Part shown: one piece after another, positions 44,228 to 53,374 of the stretch
Position numbering within the stretch: position 1 is the first letter of the stretch
Layout: the number at the start of each line of letters is the position of its first letter
From: Modestobacter sp. VKM Ac-2985
GTDB lineage: Bacteria; Actinomycetota; Actinomycetes; Mycobacteriales; Geodermatophilaceae
Direction: 5' to 3'
Assembly: GCF_026967925.1 (NCBI RefSeq)
Contig: NZ_JAPVBI010000001.1
Location: 1,019,513 to 1,083,512 of the forward strand
Length of the DNA: 64,000 bases
The notes under the pieces: generated by a model
Database searches by the model: none
Told to the model about the DNA's origin: nothing
What the model saw: the letters and a program-made list of their open reading frames with translations, nothing else
Program-made: the position numbers and the translations under genes

Positions 44228-46414
44228 ATGGCAGGTCTGCTCGATCGTCTCGGCCGCTTCTCCTTCCGCCGGCGGTGGTCGGTCGCTGTGATCTGGCTGC
44301 TCGTCCTCGCCGGGGCGGTGACGGCCGCCGTCACGTCTGAGGGCCCGGTGAACACCCGGGCGACCATCCCGGGCATCGAGTCGCAGGACGCCTTCGACCT
44401 CCTCGCCGAGCGCTTCCCGGACACCCCCTCGGACAGCGCGTCGGCGACCCTCGTCTTCGTCGCCCCGGACGGCGGGCAGCTCGAGGCGCCGGCGAACCAG
44501 GCGGCCGTCCAGGCGGCGCTGGCCACCGTTGCCGACAGCCCGCAGGTGATGCGGGTGGTACTGCCCTCGGCGGGCGCGAGCATCAGCGCCGACGGCAGGA
44601 CCGGCTTCGCGTCGGTGAGCTACGACGTGCCCTCGGCGGAGGTGACCGACGACTCGCGGGCACTGCTCGAGGAGGCGGTGGAGCAGGCACGGGACGACGG
44701 GCTGACCGCGGAGATGCGCGGCTCGGCGCTCAATAGCCCCACCGCCATGAGCGCCACCGAGCTCCTCGGCGTCGCGATCGCGGCCGTCGTCCTGCTGATG
44801 ACCTTCGGGTCGCTGGTCGCCGCGGGGCTGCCGCTGCTCACCGCGATCGTCGGCGTCGCCATCTCGTTCCTCGGCGTCTGGGCCGTCGCCGGCCCGCTGG
44901 GCATGGCCATCACCAGCGGGATGCTCGCGCTCATGCTCGGGCTCGCCGTCGGCATCGACTACGCGATGTTCGTCGTCTCCCGGTACCAGGAGGAACGGCT
45001 CAGCCACGACGACGCCGAGACGGCCGCCGGGCGCGCCGTCGGCACCGCCGGCTCGGCGGTGGTCTTCGCCGGGACAACGGTGGTGATCGCGCTCGCCGGG
45101 CTGGTCGTGGTCGGCATCCCGTCGCTGATGAAGATGGGGCTGGCCGCCGCCGGCGCCGTCGTGATTGCCGTGCTGGTCGCGCTGACCCTCGTCCCGGCGC
45201 TGCTGGGCATGGCCCCGAACCGGGTCCGGTCGCGGGCGCAGCGGCGGGGCGGGCGCAGCACGCCGCGCGTCCCGGTGGCCCGGACGTGGATGCGGATGGT
45301 GCGGCGCCGTCCGCTGCTGGTCACGGTGGCCGGGGTCGCGGTGCTCGCCGCCGTCGCCGTCCCGGCGCTGTCGTTGCAGCTGGGCACCCCCGGCGACGCC
45401 TCGCTGCCGGACACGGCCACCGAGCGCCGGGCCTACGACCTGCGGGCCGAGGCGTTCGGCCCCGGCTCCAACGGTCCGCTGACCGTGGTGGTCGACGCCC
45501 GCGGTGCGAGCGACCCGGAGACCGCGGTGACGGCCGTCGCGGACGACCTCGCAGCGACCGACGGGGTGGCCTCCGTGTCGACCCCGACCTTCAACGAGCA
45601 GGGGGACACCGCCGTCCTCACCGCCGTCCCGACCACCGGGCCGACCGACGAGCGCACCGAGGCGCTGGTGGAGTCGCTGCGCGACGCCCGCCCGGCCGTG
45701 GAACGCGACCAGGGCGTGAGCTACGAGATCACCGGGACGACGGCGCTCGACATCGACATGGCGCAGAAGACCCAGTCGGCCCTGGTGCCCTACGTGGCGC
45801 TCGTCGTCGGTCTCGCGGTGCTGCTCCTGCTGGTGGTGTTCCGCTCGATCTGGGTGCCGGTCAAGGCCGCGGTCGGCTTCCTGCTCTCGCTGTTCGCCTC
45901 GATCGGGGTGATCGTCGCGGTCTTCCAGTGGGGCTGGGCAGGTGATCTGCTCGGTGTCGAGCAGACTGGCCCGGTCATGAGCCTGATGCCGATCCTGCTG
46001 GTGGGGATCGTGTTCGGGCTGGCCATGGACTACGAGGTGTTCCTGGTGTCGCGGATGCGGGAGGCGCACGTGCACGGTGTGCCGGCCCGCCAGGCGGTCG
46101 GCACCGGCTTCGCGCAGAGCTCGAAGGTCGTGGTCGCCGCCGCGGTGATCATGATCGCGGTCTTCGGCGGGTTCGCGGCGGCCTCCGAGCCGCTGATCAA
46201 GATGGTCGGTCTCGGGCTCGCCGCCGCGGTCTTCTTCGACGCCTTCGTCGTCCGGCTGACGCTGGTGCCCGCCGTCCTGCAGCTGCTCGGCGAGCGGGCG
46301 TGGTGGCTGCCGCGCTGGCTCGATCGGCTGCTGCCGCGCGTCGACGTGGAGGGCGCGTCGCTGGCCCCTGCACCGGCCCAGGCGCAGCCTGACCTGGCGC
46401 TGAGCAACCGCTGA
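44228..46414 (+). CDS. MMPL-family RND transporter
   Basis: A 728-aa inner-membrane transporter with two similar halves, each a large extracytoplasmic loop and a bundle of helices. The proton-relay Asp-Tyr pairs are in GIDYAMFVVSRYQEE (about 242) and AMDYEVFLVSRMRE (about 600). It probably exports a lipid or drug using the proton gradient. A histidine kinase and regulator follow with overlaps, so it is likely controlled by, or signals to, that pair. Confidence 0.94.
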   Translation: MAGLLDRLGRFSFRRRWSVAVIWLLVLAGAVTAAVTSEGPVNTRATIPGIESQDAFDLLAERFPDTPSDSASATLVFVAPDGGQLEAPANQAAVQAALATVADSPQVMRVVLPSAGASISADGRTGFASVSYDVPSAEVTDDSRALLEEAVEQARDDGLTAEMRGSALNSPTAMSATELLGVAIAAVVLLMTFGSLVAAGLPLLTAIVGVAISFLGVWAVAGPLGMAITSGMLALMLGLAVGIDYAMFVVSRYQEERLSHDDAETAAGRAVGTAGSAVVFAGTTVVIALAGLVVVGIPSLMKMGLAAAGAVVIAVLVALTLVPALLGMAPNRVRSRAQRRGGRSTPRVPVARTWMRMVRRRPLLVTVAGVAVLAAVAVPALSLQLGTPGDASLPDTATERRAYDLRAEAFGPGSNGPLTVVVDARGASDPETAVTAVADDLAATDGVASVSTPTFNEQGDTAVLTAVPTTGPTDERTEALVESLRDARPAVERDQGVSYEITGTTALDIDMAQKTQSALVPYVALVVGLAVLLLLVVFRSIWVPVKAAVGFLLSLFASIGVIVAVFQWGWAGDLLGVEQTGPVMSLMPILLVGIVFGLAMDYEVFLVSRMREAHVHGVPARQAVGTGFAQSSKVVVAAAVIMIAVFGGFAAASEPLIKMVGLGLAAAVFFDAFVVRLTLVPAVLQLLGERAWWLPRWLDRLLPRVDVEGASLAPAPAQAQPDLALSNR

Positions 46415-47577
46415 TGAGCACCGGCCGGATCGGGGGGCGGGACGCGGCGGCCGCGCTCGTGGCGTTCCTCTTCGCAGCCCTCGGAGCCAGCATCGGCACC
46501 CAGGGGATCGTCGGTCCGGCCGTGCTCGTCCCCGGCGTGCTGCTCAGCCTGGTCGCGAGCGTCGCCCTGTTCGGCGCCCCTCGGTGGCCGCGCGCCGCGA
46601 CGGCCGTCGCGATCTACTGCGAGACCGCCGCGTGCGCGCTCGGCTACCTGCCCACGCCGCTGCTGCTGGCCCCGCTGATCGGCTGCCTGTACTGGCTCGC
46701 GGTCGTCGGGTCGGTGCGGGCGGTCGCCTGGTGGACCGGGGCCGCGGTGGCCGCGGTGATCGTGGGCGGCCTGATAGACACCCCCACCGGCGGCTCGCTG
46801 GTGCTGCGCACCGTCGGCGTCGCGCTGTGGCTGCTGCCGGCGGTCTTCGCCGGCCGGACGACGCAGGCCCACCGCTCCTACCTCGACGTCGTCCGAGCCC
46901 GTGCCGAGGACGCCGAGCGCAGCCGGGACGACGAGGTCCGGCACCGGGTGGGGGAGGAGCGGCTGCGCATCGCCCGCGAGCTGCACGACGTCGTCGCCCA
47001 CCACCTCACCGTGGCCCACGCGCAGGCCGGCACCGCGGAGCACCTGCTGGAGAAGCGTCCCGAGCAGGCCCGGGAGCTGCTGGCCGGGCTCAGCGTGTCC
47101 ACGTCTGCGGCGCTCCAGGAGCTCAAGGCGACCGTCGCCGTACTGCGCACCTCCGACGACGACCCGCCGGTGGACACCGTGCCGGCACCGGGGCTCGACC
47201 AGCTCGACGAGCTGGTCGAGCCCTGCCGGGCGGCCGGGATCGAGGTCACGGTGGTCCGCGAGGGGGCGCTCGAGTGCCTGCCCCGGCTGGTCGACGTCAC
47301 CGCGTACCGGGTCGTCCAGGAGGCGCTCACCAACGTCACCAAGCACGCGGACCGGCCGTCCGTGACGATCACTGCGAGCCGCACCGAGGACGCCTTCTGC
47401 GTCCACGTGGTGAACACCGGCGTCCGGCCCGGTCCGGTCGGATCTGGCTACGGGCTGATCGGGATGCGCGAGCGCGCGCTCGCCCTCGGCGGCACGGTGG
47501 TGGCCGGCCCGGCGGGGGAGGACCGGTACGCCGTCACCCTCGCCGTCCCGCTGACGCACTGGGAGGGACCCCGATGA
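46414..47577 (+). CDS. Sensor histidine kinase, NarL/DesK type
   Basis: A 387-aa membrane kinase with about five N-terminal helices (residues 10-145), HisKA_3 with RIARELHDVVAHHLTVAHAQAG (phospho-His in ELHD), and HATPase_c with VVQEALTNVTKHA and GSGYGLIGMRERALALGG. Its ATG overlaps the transporter stop (TGATG) and its stop overlaps the regulator start by 4 bp. The stimulus is unknown; the transporter upstream suggests a membrane or envelope signal. Confidence 0.94.
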   Translation: MSTGRIGGRDAAAALVAFLFAALGASIGTQGIVGPAVLVPGVLLSLVASVALFGAPRWPRAATAVAIYCETAACALGYLPTPLLLAPLIGCLYWLAVVGSVRAVAWWTGAAVAAVIVGGLIDTPTGGSLVLRTVGVALWLLPAVFAGRTTQAHRSYLDVVRARAEDAERSRDDEVRHRVGEERLRIARELHDVVAHHLTVAHAQAGTAEHLLEKRPEQARELLAGLSVSTSAALQELKATVAVLRTSDDDPPVDTVPAPGLDQLDELVEPCRAAGIEVTVVREGALECLPRLVDVTAYRVVQEALTNVTKHADRPSVTITASRTEDAFCVHVVNTGVRPGPVGSGYGLIGMRERALALGGTVVAGPAGEDRYAVTLAVPLTHWEGPR

Positions 47578-48236
47578 TCCGGGTGCTGCTGGCGGACGAC
47601 CAGGCGCTGCTGCGCTCGACGTTCCGCATGCTGATCGACTCCGAGGACGACCTGACGGTCGTCGCCGAGGCCGCCAATGGCGCGGAGGCGGTCGACCTCG
47701 CCCACCAGCACCAACCCGACCTGGTGCTGATGGACGTCCGGATGCCGGTCCTCGACGGGCTCGCCGCCACCCGGCAGATCTGCTCGGACGCCGACCTGGC
47801 GGGCACGCGGGTGCTGATCCTGACCACCTTCGAGTCCGACGAGCACGTGGCGCACGCGCTCCGCGCCGGGGCGAGCGGCTTCCTGGGCAAGGACGTCACG
47901 CCCGCCGAGCTGCTCGCCGGGATCCGGACGGTCGTGGACGGCGAGGCGCTGCTCTCGCCGGTCGCCACCCGGGTGCTGGTGGACCGCTTCCTCGCGAGTG
48001 CGGACGGCATCGGCGACCTGCCGCGCGGGCTGCTCCCGAGGCTGACCGACCGGGAGCGCGAGATCACCGGTCTGGCCGCGCTCGGGCTGTCCAACCAGGA
48101 GATCGCCGACCGGCTGGTGGTGAGCCCGCTGACCGTACGCACGCACGTGCACCGGGCGATGACGAAGCTGGGCGCCCGCGACCGGGCCCAGCTGGTCGTC
48201 ATCGCCTACCAGGAAGGGCTGGTCCGGGCGCCCTGA
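47574..48236 (+). CDS. LuxR/NarL-family response regulator
   Basis: A 220-aa regulator. The receiver is MIRVLLADDQALLRSTFRMLID with Asp in VLMDVRMPVLDG (about residue 54); the HTH is LTDREREITGLAALGLSNQEIADRLVVSPLTVRTHVHRAMTKLGARDRAQLVV. It is the partner of the kinase before it. Its target is probably the transporter operon. Confidence 0.95.
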   Translation: MIRVLLADDQALLRSTFRMLIDSEDDLTVVAEAANGAEAVDLAHQHQPDLVLMDVRMPVLDGLAATRQICSDADLAGTRVLILTTFESDEHVAHALRAGASGFLGKDVTPAELLAGIRTVVDGEALLSPVATRVLVDRFLASADGIGDLPRGLLPRLTDREREITGLAALGLSNQEIADRLVVSPLTVRTHVHRAMTKLGARDRAQLVVIAYQEGLVRAP

Positions 48237-48309
48237 CCGGCTGCCGCACCACCGACAGCGCGACGTCCCGCCTCGCCGGTGACCGCTACCTCGGCGGTGG
48301 ACCGCTCAC

Positions 48310-48315
48310 TAGCGT
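48310..48315 (+). promoter_or_regulatory. TAGCGT -10 element of hydrolase gene (leaderless)
   Basis: CTAGCGT lies 6 nt before ATG 48322, so transcription would start at the start codon, as at 24663. No ribosome-binding site is present between them. Confidence 0.4.
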
Positions 48316-48321
48316 GCCGGC

Positions 48322-49104
48322 ATGGACAGTCAGGTCGGCGAGGTGTCGGTCCACTTCGTCGAGCACGGGACCGGCCCGCCGCTCGTCGCCCTGCACGGTG
48401 CCGGCGTCGACCACCGGGAGATCGAGGCGGCGGTCGAGGCCGTCCTCCCGGACGTCGGACTGCGTCGCGTCTACCCGGACCTGCCCGGGATGGGGCGCTC
48501 GACGGCCGACGGGCTGACCAGCAACGACGACGTCGTCACGCTGCTCGCCGGCTTCCTCGAGCAGCTGGCCGGCGAACCGGTGCTGCTGCTCGGGCACTCC
48601 TACGGCGCCTACCTGGCCCGGGGTCTGGCCGCCCGCCGTCCGGACCTGGTGCGCGGCCTCGCGCTGGTGTGCCCGCTCGGCGAGCGGACCGGACAGGTGC
48701 CCGAGCACGAGGTGGTCCGCCAGGACGACGACGCCCACGACGAGCTCGCGCCGGAGCAGCGGGCGGGGTTCGACGAGTACGTCGTCAACCGGACCCGGGC
48801 GACCGCCCGCCGCTACCGGGACCACGTCGTCCCGGGCACGACGCTGGTCGACGAGGCCGCGCTGGAGCGGGTCTTCGCGGGGTGGTCGATCGCCCTGAGC
48901 GGCTACGACGGGCCCACCCTCATCGTCGCCGGCCGCCGCGACTCCACCGTCGGGTACGCCGACGCGATCGAACTGCTCGACGTCCACCCGAGGGCCACCC
49001 TGGCGATCGTGGACGACGCCGGCCACGCCCTCGTGCACGAACGGCCCGAGGTGTTCGGCGCGCTGCTGCAGGAGTGGATCGACCGCGCCCGCCTCAGTCC
49101 CTGA
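48322..49104 (+). CDS. Alpha/beta hydrolase
   Basis: A 260-aa enzyme. The oxyanion segment is LVALHGAGVDH, the nucleophile elbow GHSYG (Ser about 94), the acid is in VAGRRDSTVGY (Asp) and the base in DDAGHALVHERPE (His). A short lid (about 135-165) is Arg-rich. Substrate unknown. It ends by overlapping the VOC gene on the other strand by 11 bp. Confidence 0.92.
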   Translation: MDSQVGEVSVHFVEHGTGPPLVALHGAGVDHREIEAAVEAVLPDVGLRRVYPDLPGMGRSTADGLTSNDDVVTLLAGFLEQLAGEPVLLLGHSYGAYLARGLAARRPDLVRGLALVCPLGERTGQVPEHEVVRQDDDAHDELAPEQRAGFDEYVVNRTRATARRYRDHVVPGTTLVDEAALERVFAGWSIALSGYDGPTLIVAGRRDSTVGYADAIELLDVHPRATLAIVDDAGHALVHERPEVFGALLQEWIDRARLSP

Positions 49105-49462
49105 CGGGGCACTGGAGGTTGATCGGGTTGCCGTCCGGGTCGCTCACGTGGGCGACGCGCATGCCCCACGCCATGTCCGTCGGGCCGCCGGTGACCGAGC
49201 CGCCGTGCGAGCGCACGGAGTCCAGGAGCGCGTCCACGTCGGTGACGTCGATCCCCAGCAGGATGCGGTTACCGGCGGGCGGCTCGGCCTCCCGGACGAG
49301 CCCCAGCACCGAGTCACCGATGCGCAGGCTGAGGAAGAACGGCGGGGCGCCGTCGTCCTCCGGTGGGGTCCGCTCGACCACCTGCGCCCCCAGGGCGCCG
49401 ACGTAGAAGTCCCGCAGGCGCTCCGGGGCAGCGGTGAGGATCATGGGCAGGATCGTGGGCAC
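49094..49462 (-). CDS. VOC-family protein
   Basis: A 122-aa single-domain glyoxalase-fold protein: LPMILTAAPERLRDFYVGALGAQVVERTP, then IDVTDVDALLDSVRSHGGSVTGGPTDMAWGMRVAHVSDPDGNPINLQCPV. Starts at GTG with GGAG upstream. It is encoded downstream of the sigma factor on the same strand, possibly in its regulon. Chemistry unknown. Confidence 0.88.
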   Translation of the reverse strand: MPTILPMILTAAPERLRDFYVGALGAQVVERTPPEDDGAPPFFLSLRIGDSVLGLVREAEPPAGNRILLGIDVTDVDALLDSVRSHGGSVTGGPTDMAWGMRVAHVSDPDGNPINLQCPVRD

Positions 49463-49528
49463 GGGATCTCCTCCGGGTCGTCTCGCAGCACTGACTCCGG
49501 GACGACGAGGAACTCATCGCCCCCGTCG

Positions 49529-50665
49529 TCAGCGGGAGTTGAGCCGGGCCGCCTGGCGGGTCAGGTGGTCGCGCTCGGCTGCGTTGCCCGCTCGGGTGGC
49601 CGCCTCGGCGTAGAGCCGCGCCGCCGTCGTCCGGTCGCCGTCCTTCTCGTGCAGGTACGCCTGGACGGCGGCGAAGCGGGGGACCGAGGCGTCCACCGAC
49701 GCGAGCGCTGCCAGGCCGGCGCGCGGACCGTCGGCCTCACCGACGGCGACCGCGCGGTTGAGCTGCACCACCGGGCTGCCGGTCAGCCGGAGCAGCTCGT
49801 CGTACCACTCCACGACCTGCACCCAGTCGGTCTCCGCCGCCGACCGTGCGTCGGCGTGCAACGCCGCGATCGCGGCCTGGGCCTGGTACTCGCCCAGCCG
49901 GTCGCGGGCCAGGGCGGCCTGCAGCACCTGGACTCCCTCGCTGATCAGCGCGGTGTCCCACCGGCTGCGGTCCTGTTCGGCGAGGGGCACCAGGCTGCCG
50001 TCGGGGGCGGTCCGCGCGGCGCGCCGGGCGTGGTGCAGCAGCATCAGGGCGAGCAGCCCGGCCACCTCCGGGTGGTCGACGGCGGCGGCGAGCTGGCGGG
50101 TGAGCCGGATCGCCTCGGCGGCCAGGTCGACGTCACCGGAGTAGCCCTCGTTGAACACCAGGTAGAGCACGCGCAGCACGGTGGCGACGTCGCCGGGCTC
50201 GTCGAACCGGACGTCGGAGACCGTCCGCTTCGCCCGGCTGATCCGCTGCGCCATGGTCGCCTCGGGCACCAGGTAGGCCGCAGCGATCTGGCGGGTGGTC
50301 AGCCCGCCGACGGCGCGCAGCGTGAGTGCGACCGCCGACGCGGGTGTCAACGACGGGTGGGCGCACAGGAAGTACAGCTGCAGCGTGTCGTCCGCCTCGG
50401 GCACGGGGCCGGACGGCGGCTCGTCGGCGACGGTCTCCTCCCGGCGACGGCGGGTGGCCTCCGCCCGGGTCGCGTCGAGGAACTTGCGCCAGGCCACGGT
50501 GACCAGCCAGCCGGTCGGGTCCCGTGGCGGGCTGGCCGGCCAGCTGCGGACCGCCTCGACCAGCGCCTCCTGGACGGCGTCCTCGGCCGCCGCGAAGTCG
50601 GCTCCGCGACGGACGAGGACGCCGATCACGCCCGGGACCAGGCTCCGGGGCAGCGCCTCGTCCAC
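49529..50665 (-). CDS. ECF-type sigma factor with C-terminal extension (DUF6596)
   Basis: A 378-aa sigma factor. It begins at GTG 50665, one base after the YCII stop, with GGAG upstream. Sigma-2 is ADFAAAEDAVQEALVEAVRSWP and DPTGWLVTVAWRKFLDATRAEATRR; sigma-4 is RAVGGLTTRQIAAAYLVPEATMAQRISRAKR. The C-terminal 200 residues (EGYSGDVDLAAEAIRLTRQLA to AERDHLTRQAARLN) are the helical ECF42-type regulatory domain. The group has no anti-sigma and works with YCII-related proteins encoded beside it, as here. Confidence 0.92.
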   Translation of the reverse strand: MDEALPRSLVPGVIGVLVRRGADFAAAEDAVQEALVEAVRSWPASPPRDPTGWLVTVAWRKFLDATRAEATRRRREETVADEPPSGPVPEADDTLQLYFLCAHPSLTPASAVALTLRAVGGLTTRQIAAAYLVPEATMAQRISRAKRTVSDVRFDEPGDVATVLRVLYLVFNEGYSGDVDLAAEAIRLTRQLAAAVDHPEVAGLLALMLLHHARRAARTAPDGSLVPLAEQDRSRWDTALISEGVQVLQAALARDRLGEYQAQAAIAALHADARSAAETDWVQVVEWYDELLRLTGSPVVQLNRAVAVGEADGPRAGLAALASVDASVPRFAAVQAYLHEKDGDRTTAARLYAEAATRAGNAAERDHLTRQAARLNSR

Positions 50666-50666
50666 G

Positions 50667-51074
50667 TCACTCCGTGACGGTGGGTGGCGCGCCCAGGAAC
50701 GGGCGCAGCTCCAGCCACTCGCGGATCGGCTGACCACCTGGGCCGGGGGCCGCCGAGAGCTCCCCGGCCAGCTCGACGGCCCGGTCGTGGCTGTCGACGT
50801 CGATCACCATCCACCCGGCGATCAGGTCCTTGGTCTCGGCGAACGGCCCGTCGGTGACCGGCGGACGGCCCTCGCCGTCGTAGCGGACCCAGGTGCCCTC
50901 GGGCGAGAGCGCCTGGCCGTCGACGAACTCGCCCGTCTCGGTCAGCTTCGCCGCGAAGTCGTCCATGTACTGGATGTGGGCGGAGACCTCGTCGGGCGTC
51001 CACTGGTCCATCGGCGCGCAGTCGAGCGACTTCGAGGTGCTCCGGTAGTGCTTGAGCATCAGGTACTTCGCCAT
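50667..51074 (-). CDS. YCII-related (DGPF) protein
   Basis: A 135-aa protein of the YCII/DGPF class: MAKYLMLKHYRSTSKSLDCAPMDQWTPDEVSAHIQYMDDFAAKL, then VTDGPFAETKDLIAGWMVIDVDSHDRAVELAGEL, which includes the DGPF motif. Such proteins accompany ECF42 sigma factors and may modulate them. The two genes are 1 bp apart. Confidence 0.9.
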   Translation of the reverse strand: MAKYLMLKHYRSTSKSLDCAPMDQWTPDEVSAHIQYMDDFAAKLTETGEFVDGQALSPEGTWVRYDGEGRPPVTDGPFAETKDLIAGWMVIDVDSHDRAVELAGELSAAPGPGGQPIREWLELRPFLGAPPTVTE

Positions 51075-51297
51075 CGTGGCTCTCCTCGGTGCTGGTGCGG
51101 CCCATCGTGGCCGCGGACACCCCAGGGACGGAACTGGTCGCGGGTTCTCGACATCGGGCGGTCACTCGGGGGCATCTGGCTTTTCGGTGTGGGCTGACCA
51201 CTGCCTTCAAGGAGCTTGTCAAGGCCGTCGACCAATCTGTGGACATGCGGCTGACCTGCGGATTCGCGTTGTGGCAGCTCTTCTTCGGCGGTAGTAT

Positions 51298-51313
51298 TCG
51301 TACACACGTTCGA
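51298..51313 (+). promoter_or_regulatory. LexA-type SOS box upstream of HNH gene
   Basis: TCGTAC-ACAC-GTTCGA matches the actinobacterial SOS consensus TCGAAC-N4-GTTCGA with a single mismatch in the left half. It ends 17 bp before the start codon of the DUF222/HNH gene, over the expected promoter. GGGAGG follows as ribosome-binding site. Confidence 0.65.
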
Positions 51314-51330
51314 ACCGGTCGGGAGGTGTC

Positions 51331-52533
51331 ATGAGCGAGTTGCAGTCGGCTCTGGACTCCCTTGCGGCCGATGATCTGCACCAGCTGTCCGATGCCCAGG
51401 TGCTGGACCGGACGGCGATGCTGGTGCAGCTCGGCAATCGGGTCGCGGCGGAGTTGACCCGCACGGTGCGCCGGGCGGAGGTCACGCAGGCCGCCGAGCG
51501 CGACGGGCTCAAGAGCATGCGGTCGTGGTTGATCGGGCATGCGCGGTTGTCGCAGACGGAGGCGTCGCGGGTCGTTCGGTCGGGGCGGGTGCTGGGGCAC
51601 TTCCCGGTGCTGGCCTCCGGGTTCGCCGACGGGCAGGTCACTGCGGCGCAGGTGAACGTGGTGGCGGAGAAGATCGGGGCCGGTGAGGTGGCCCGGGCCG
51701 CCGAGCAGGGCATCGACCTGGGCGGGTTCGACCAGGTGTGGGCGCGCGTGGCCGAGGAGTCCCCGCACGAGTCGCTGACCGCCGCGGTGCAGGCCTTCGA
51801 GGACGCCCTCGATCCCGATGGACCGGAGCCGGATCCGACCGAGGGCCGCCGGTTGACGATCGTCAAGCACGCCGACGGGTCGATCAGCCTCCGGGCCGAC
51901 CTCGATGTCGTGGGTGGGGAGAAGGTGCAGGCGGCGATCGAGTCGATTGTGCAGGCCGACCGGCCGAAGGGTGATGAGCGGACGCGGTCGCAGCAGAACG
52001 GCGATGCGTTCGTGCAGCTGTGTGACAACCAGTTGGCGTCAGGGAACCTACCGGTGCTGCGGACGGTGAAGCCGCACGTGGTGGTGGGCATCGACATGGA
52101 CGGTCTGGTCGACCCGGCGACCGGTCACGGTGTCGGGGAGATGGGCTTCGGGGCGACGATCTCCGCGGCGCGGGCCCGTTACCTGGCGTGTGACGGCAGC
52201 ATCTCCCGGATCGTGATGGGCCCCGACGGGGTCCCGCTCGATCTCGGCCGGGACCACCGGGTGGTCACCCCGGGCCTGCGCAAGGCAGTCGAGCGGCGGG
52301 ACAAGTCGTGTGTGTTCGCCGGCTGCGGCGCCCCGAGCTGGTGGTGCGACGTCCACCACTTGATCCACTGGCTGCACGGCGGCGAGACCTCACTGCAGAA
52401 CTCCGCCCTGTTGTGCGAACGGCACCACACCAAGGTCCACCACGGCTTCCGGGTGCAGCGAGATCCCGGCGGGCGATGGCGCACCTACCGGCCCGACGAC
52501 ACCGAGATCCTCATCGGAGCACTCCTGCACTGA
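51331..52533 (+). CDS. DUF222 / HNH endonuclease (13E12 repeat type)
   Basis: A 400-aa protein with a helical DUF222 N-terminus (about 1-275: SRVVRSGRVLGHFPVLASGFADGQVTAAQVNVVAEKI) and a C-terminal HNH: RRDKSCVFAGCGAPSWWCDVHHLIHWLHGGETSLQNSALLCERHHTKVHHG, with CxxC zinc cysteines, the DVHHL His pair, Asn and ERHH His. Such genes are numerous in actinobacteria; their roles are unclear, but several are SOS-induced, matching the SOS box just upstream. Confidence 0.95.
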   Translation: MSELQSALDSLAADDLHQLSDAQVLDRTAMLVQLGNRVAAELTRTVRRAEVTQAAERDGLKSMRSWLIGHARLSQTEASRVVRSGRVLGHFPVLASGFADGQVTAAQVNVVAEKIGAGEVARAAEQGIDLGGFDQVWARVAEESPHESLTAAVQAFEDALDPDGPEPDPTEGRRLTIVKHADGSISLRADLDVVGGEKVQAAIESIVQADRPKGDERTRSQQNGDAFVQLCDNQLASGNLPVLRTVKPHVVVGIDMDGLVDPATGHGVGEMGFGATISAARARYLACDGSISRIVMGPDGVPLDLGRDHRVVTPGLRKAVERRDKSCVFAGCGAPSWWCDVHHLIHWLHGGETSLQNSALLCERHHTKVHHGFRVQRDPGGRWRTYRPDDTEILIGALLH

Positions 52534-52549
52534 TCGGCTCGGTCCCGGC

Positions 52550-52578
52550 AGCCGGCCACGGGTCCACCGTGGCCGGCT
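52550..52578 (+). terminator. Terminator of the HNH gene
   Basis: A perfect 12-bp stem (52550-52561 with 52567-52578) and a 5-nt loop, starting 17 nt past the stop. Confidence 0.75.
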
Positions 52579-52601
52579 ACCGGCGCGCACGTCGCACTGC
52601 T

Positions 52602-52652
52602 TGGCCGCTGGCAGCGAGTGGCGGTTGGCAGCGCGTGGCCGCTGGCACCGCG
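52602..52652. repeat. Three imperfect 17-bp tandem repeats
   Basis: TGGCCGCTGGCAGCGAG, TGGCGGTTGGCAGCGCG and TGGCCGCTGGCACCGCG follow each other exactly, between the HNH and the Ltp genes. Confidence 0.6.
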
Positions 52653-52678
52653 CGACCACCGGGTCCAGCGGCTCCGGA

Positions 52679-53374
52679 TCAGAGGCCGGTCTGGCTGACT
52701 CCGTACTCGGCCTGCTCCGGGGTGTAGCCCTCGAACTGCAACTGGTCGATGAGGCCGGAGCGCGAGAAGGAGCTGTAGTCGAGGTAGTCCTGGGCGGTCC
52801 GGGCTGCCTGCTCGTTCCAGTTCGCACTCGTGTTGTCGACAGCCCACGTGGCGTCGGCGGTCGAGTAACCCTCGAACTCGAGCTGCTCGATGAGCCCAGT
52901 GCGCGAGAACGCCGTGTACTCGAGGTAGTCGCGAGCAGATCCTAGAGCGTTCTGCTGCCCGAGCGTTCCCCCGGGCGCTGCCGCGGGCGCAGGGGCCGGA
53001 GCGGGGGCCGGCGACGGTGTGGGGGCGGGTTGGGCTGCTCTGGTCGTGGCAGCGGGGGCCGCAGCCGCTGGCGGTGTCGCGGTCACGGTCACGGTCGCGG
53101 GGGCGGGAGCCGGTGCGGTCGCCGTCACCGTGGCGGTCGCGCGGGCGGTCGCGGTGACGGGGGCGACATCGGCCACCGCGCTGGTCGGCGTGCTGCTGCC
53201 GGCACCGCCGATCGCGATGCCGATCAGCAGCACCACGACGCCGGCCACGGCGAGGAACCAGGTGCGCCGGTAGAACGGACCCGCCGGCTCCGATCTGATC
53301 TCCGCAGCATCAGGGGTGCCAGACCCGACGGGCGGCCCCCACGGAGGTGGCTGCTGGAAGGGCGGCTGGCTCAT
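52679..53374 (-). CDS. Exported protein with two Ltp repeats (PF07553 type)
   Basis: A 231-aa protein. A Pro/Gln-rich cytoplasmic start (SQPPFQQPPPWGPPVG) precedes one helix (FLAVAGVVVLLIGIAIGGAG, about residues 40-59), then a long Ala/Pro/Thr linker (about 70-140), and two Ltp repeats: ALGSARDYLEYTAFSRTGLIEQLEFEGYSTADATWAVDNT and RTAQDYLDYSSFSRSGLIDQLQFEGYTPEQAEYGVSQ. It is anchored with the repeats outside. Ltp proteins in other species act in phage superinfection exclusion or as surface lipoproteins; there is no lipobox here. Confidence 0.88.
   Translation of the reverse strand: MSQPPFQQPPPWGPPVGSGTPDAAEIRSEPAGPFYRRTWFLAVAGVVVLLIGIAIGGAGSSTPTSAVADVAPVTATARATATVTATAPAPAPATVTVTATPPAAAAPAATTRAAQPAPTPSPAPAPAPAPAAAPGGTLGQQNALGSARDYLEYTAFSRTGLIEQLEFEGYSTADATWAVDNTSANWNEQAARTAQDYLDYSSFSRSGLIDQLQFEGYTPEQAEYGVSQTGL

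Noticed and set aside
42704..46075. 1123-codon minus-strand open frame spanning the RNB gene and the MMPL gene
   Set aside because: Only the part from GTG 44095 shows a family pattern; the rest is antisense low-complexity His/Arg/Gly sequence opposite a clear MMPL transporter, as is usual in very GC-rich DNA.
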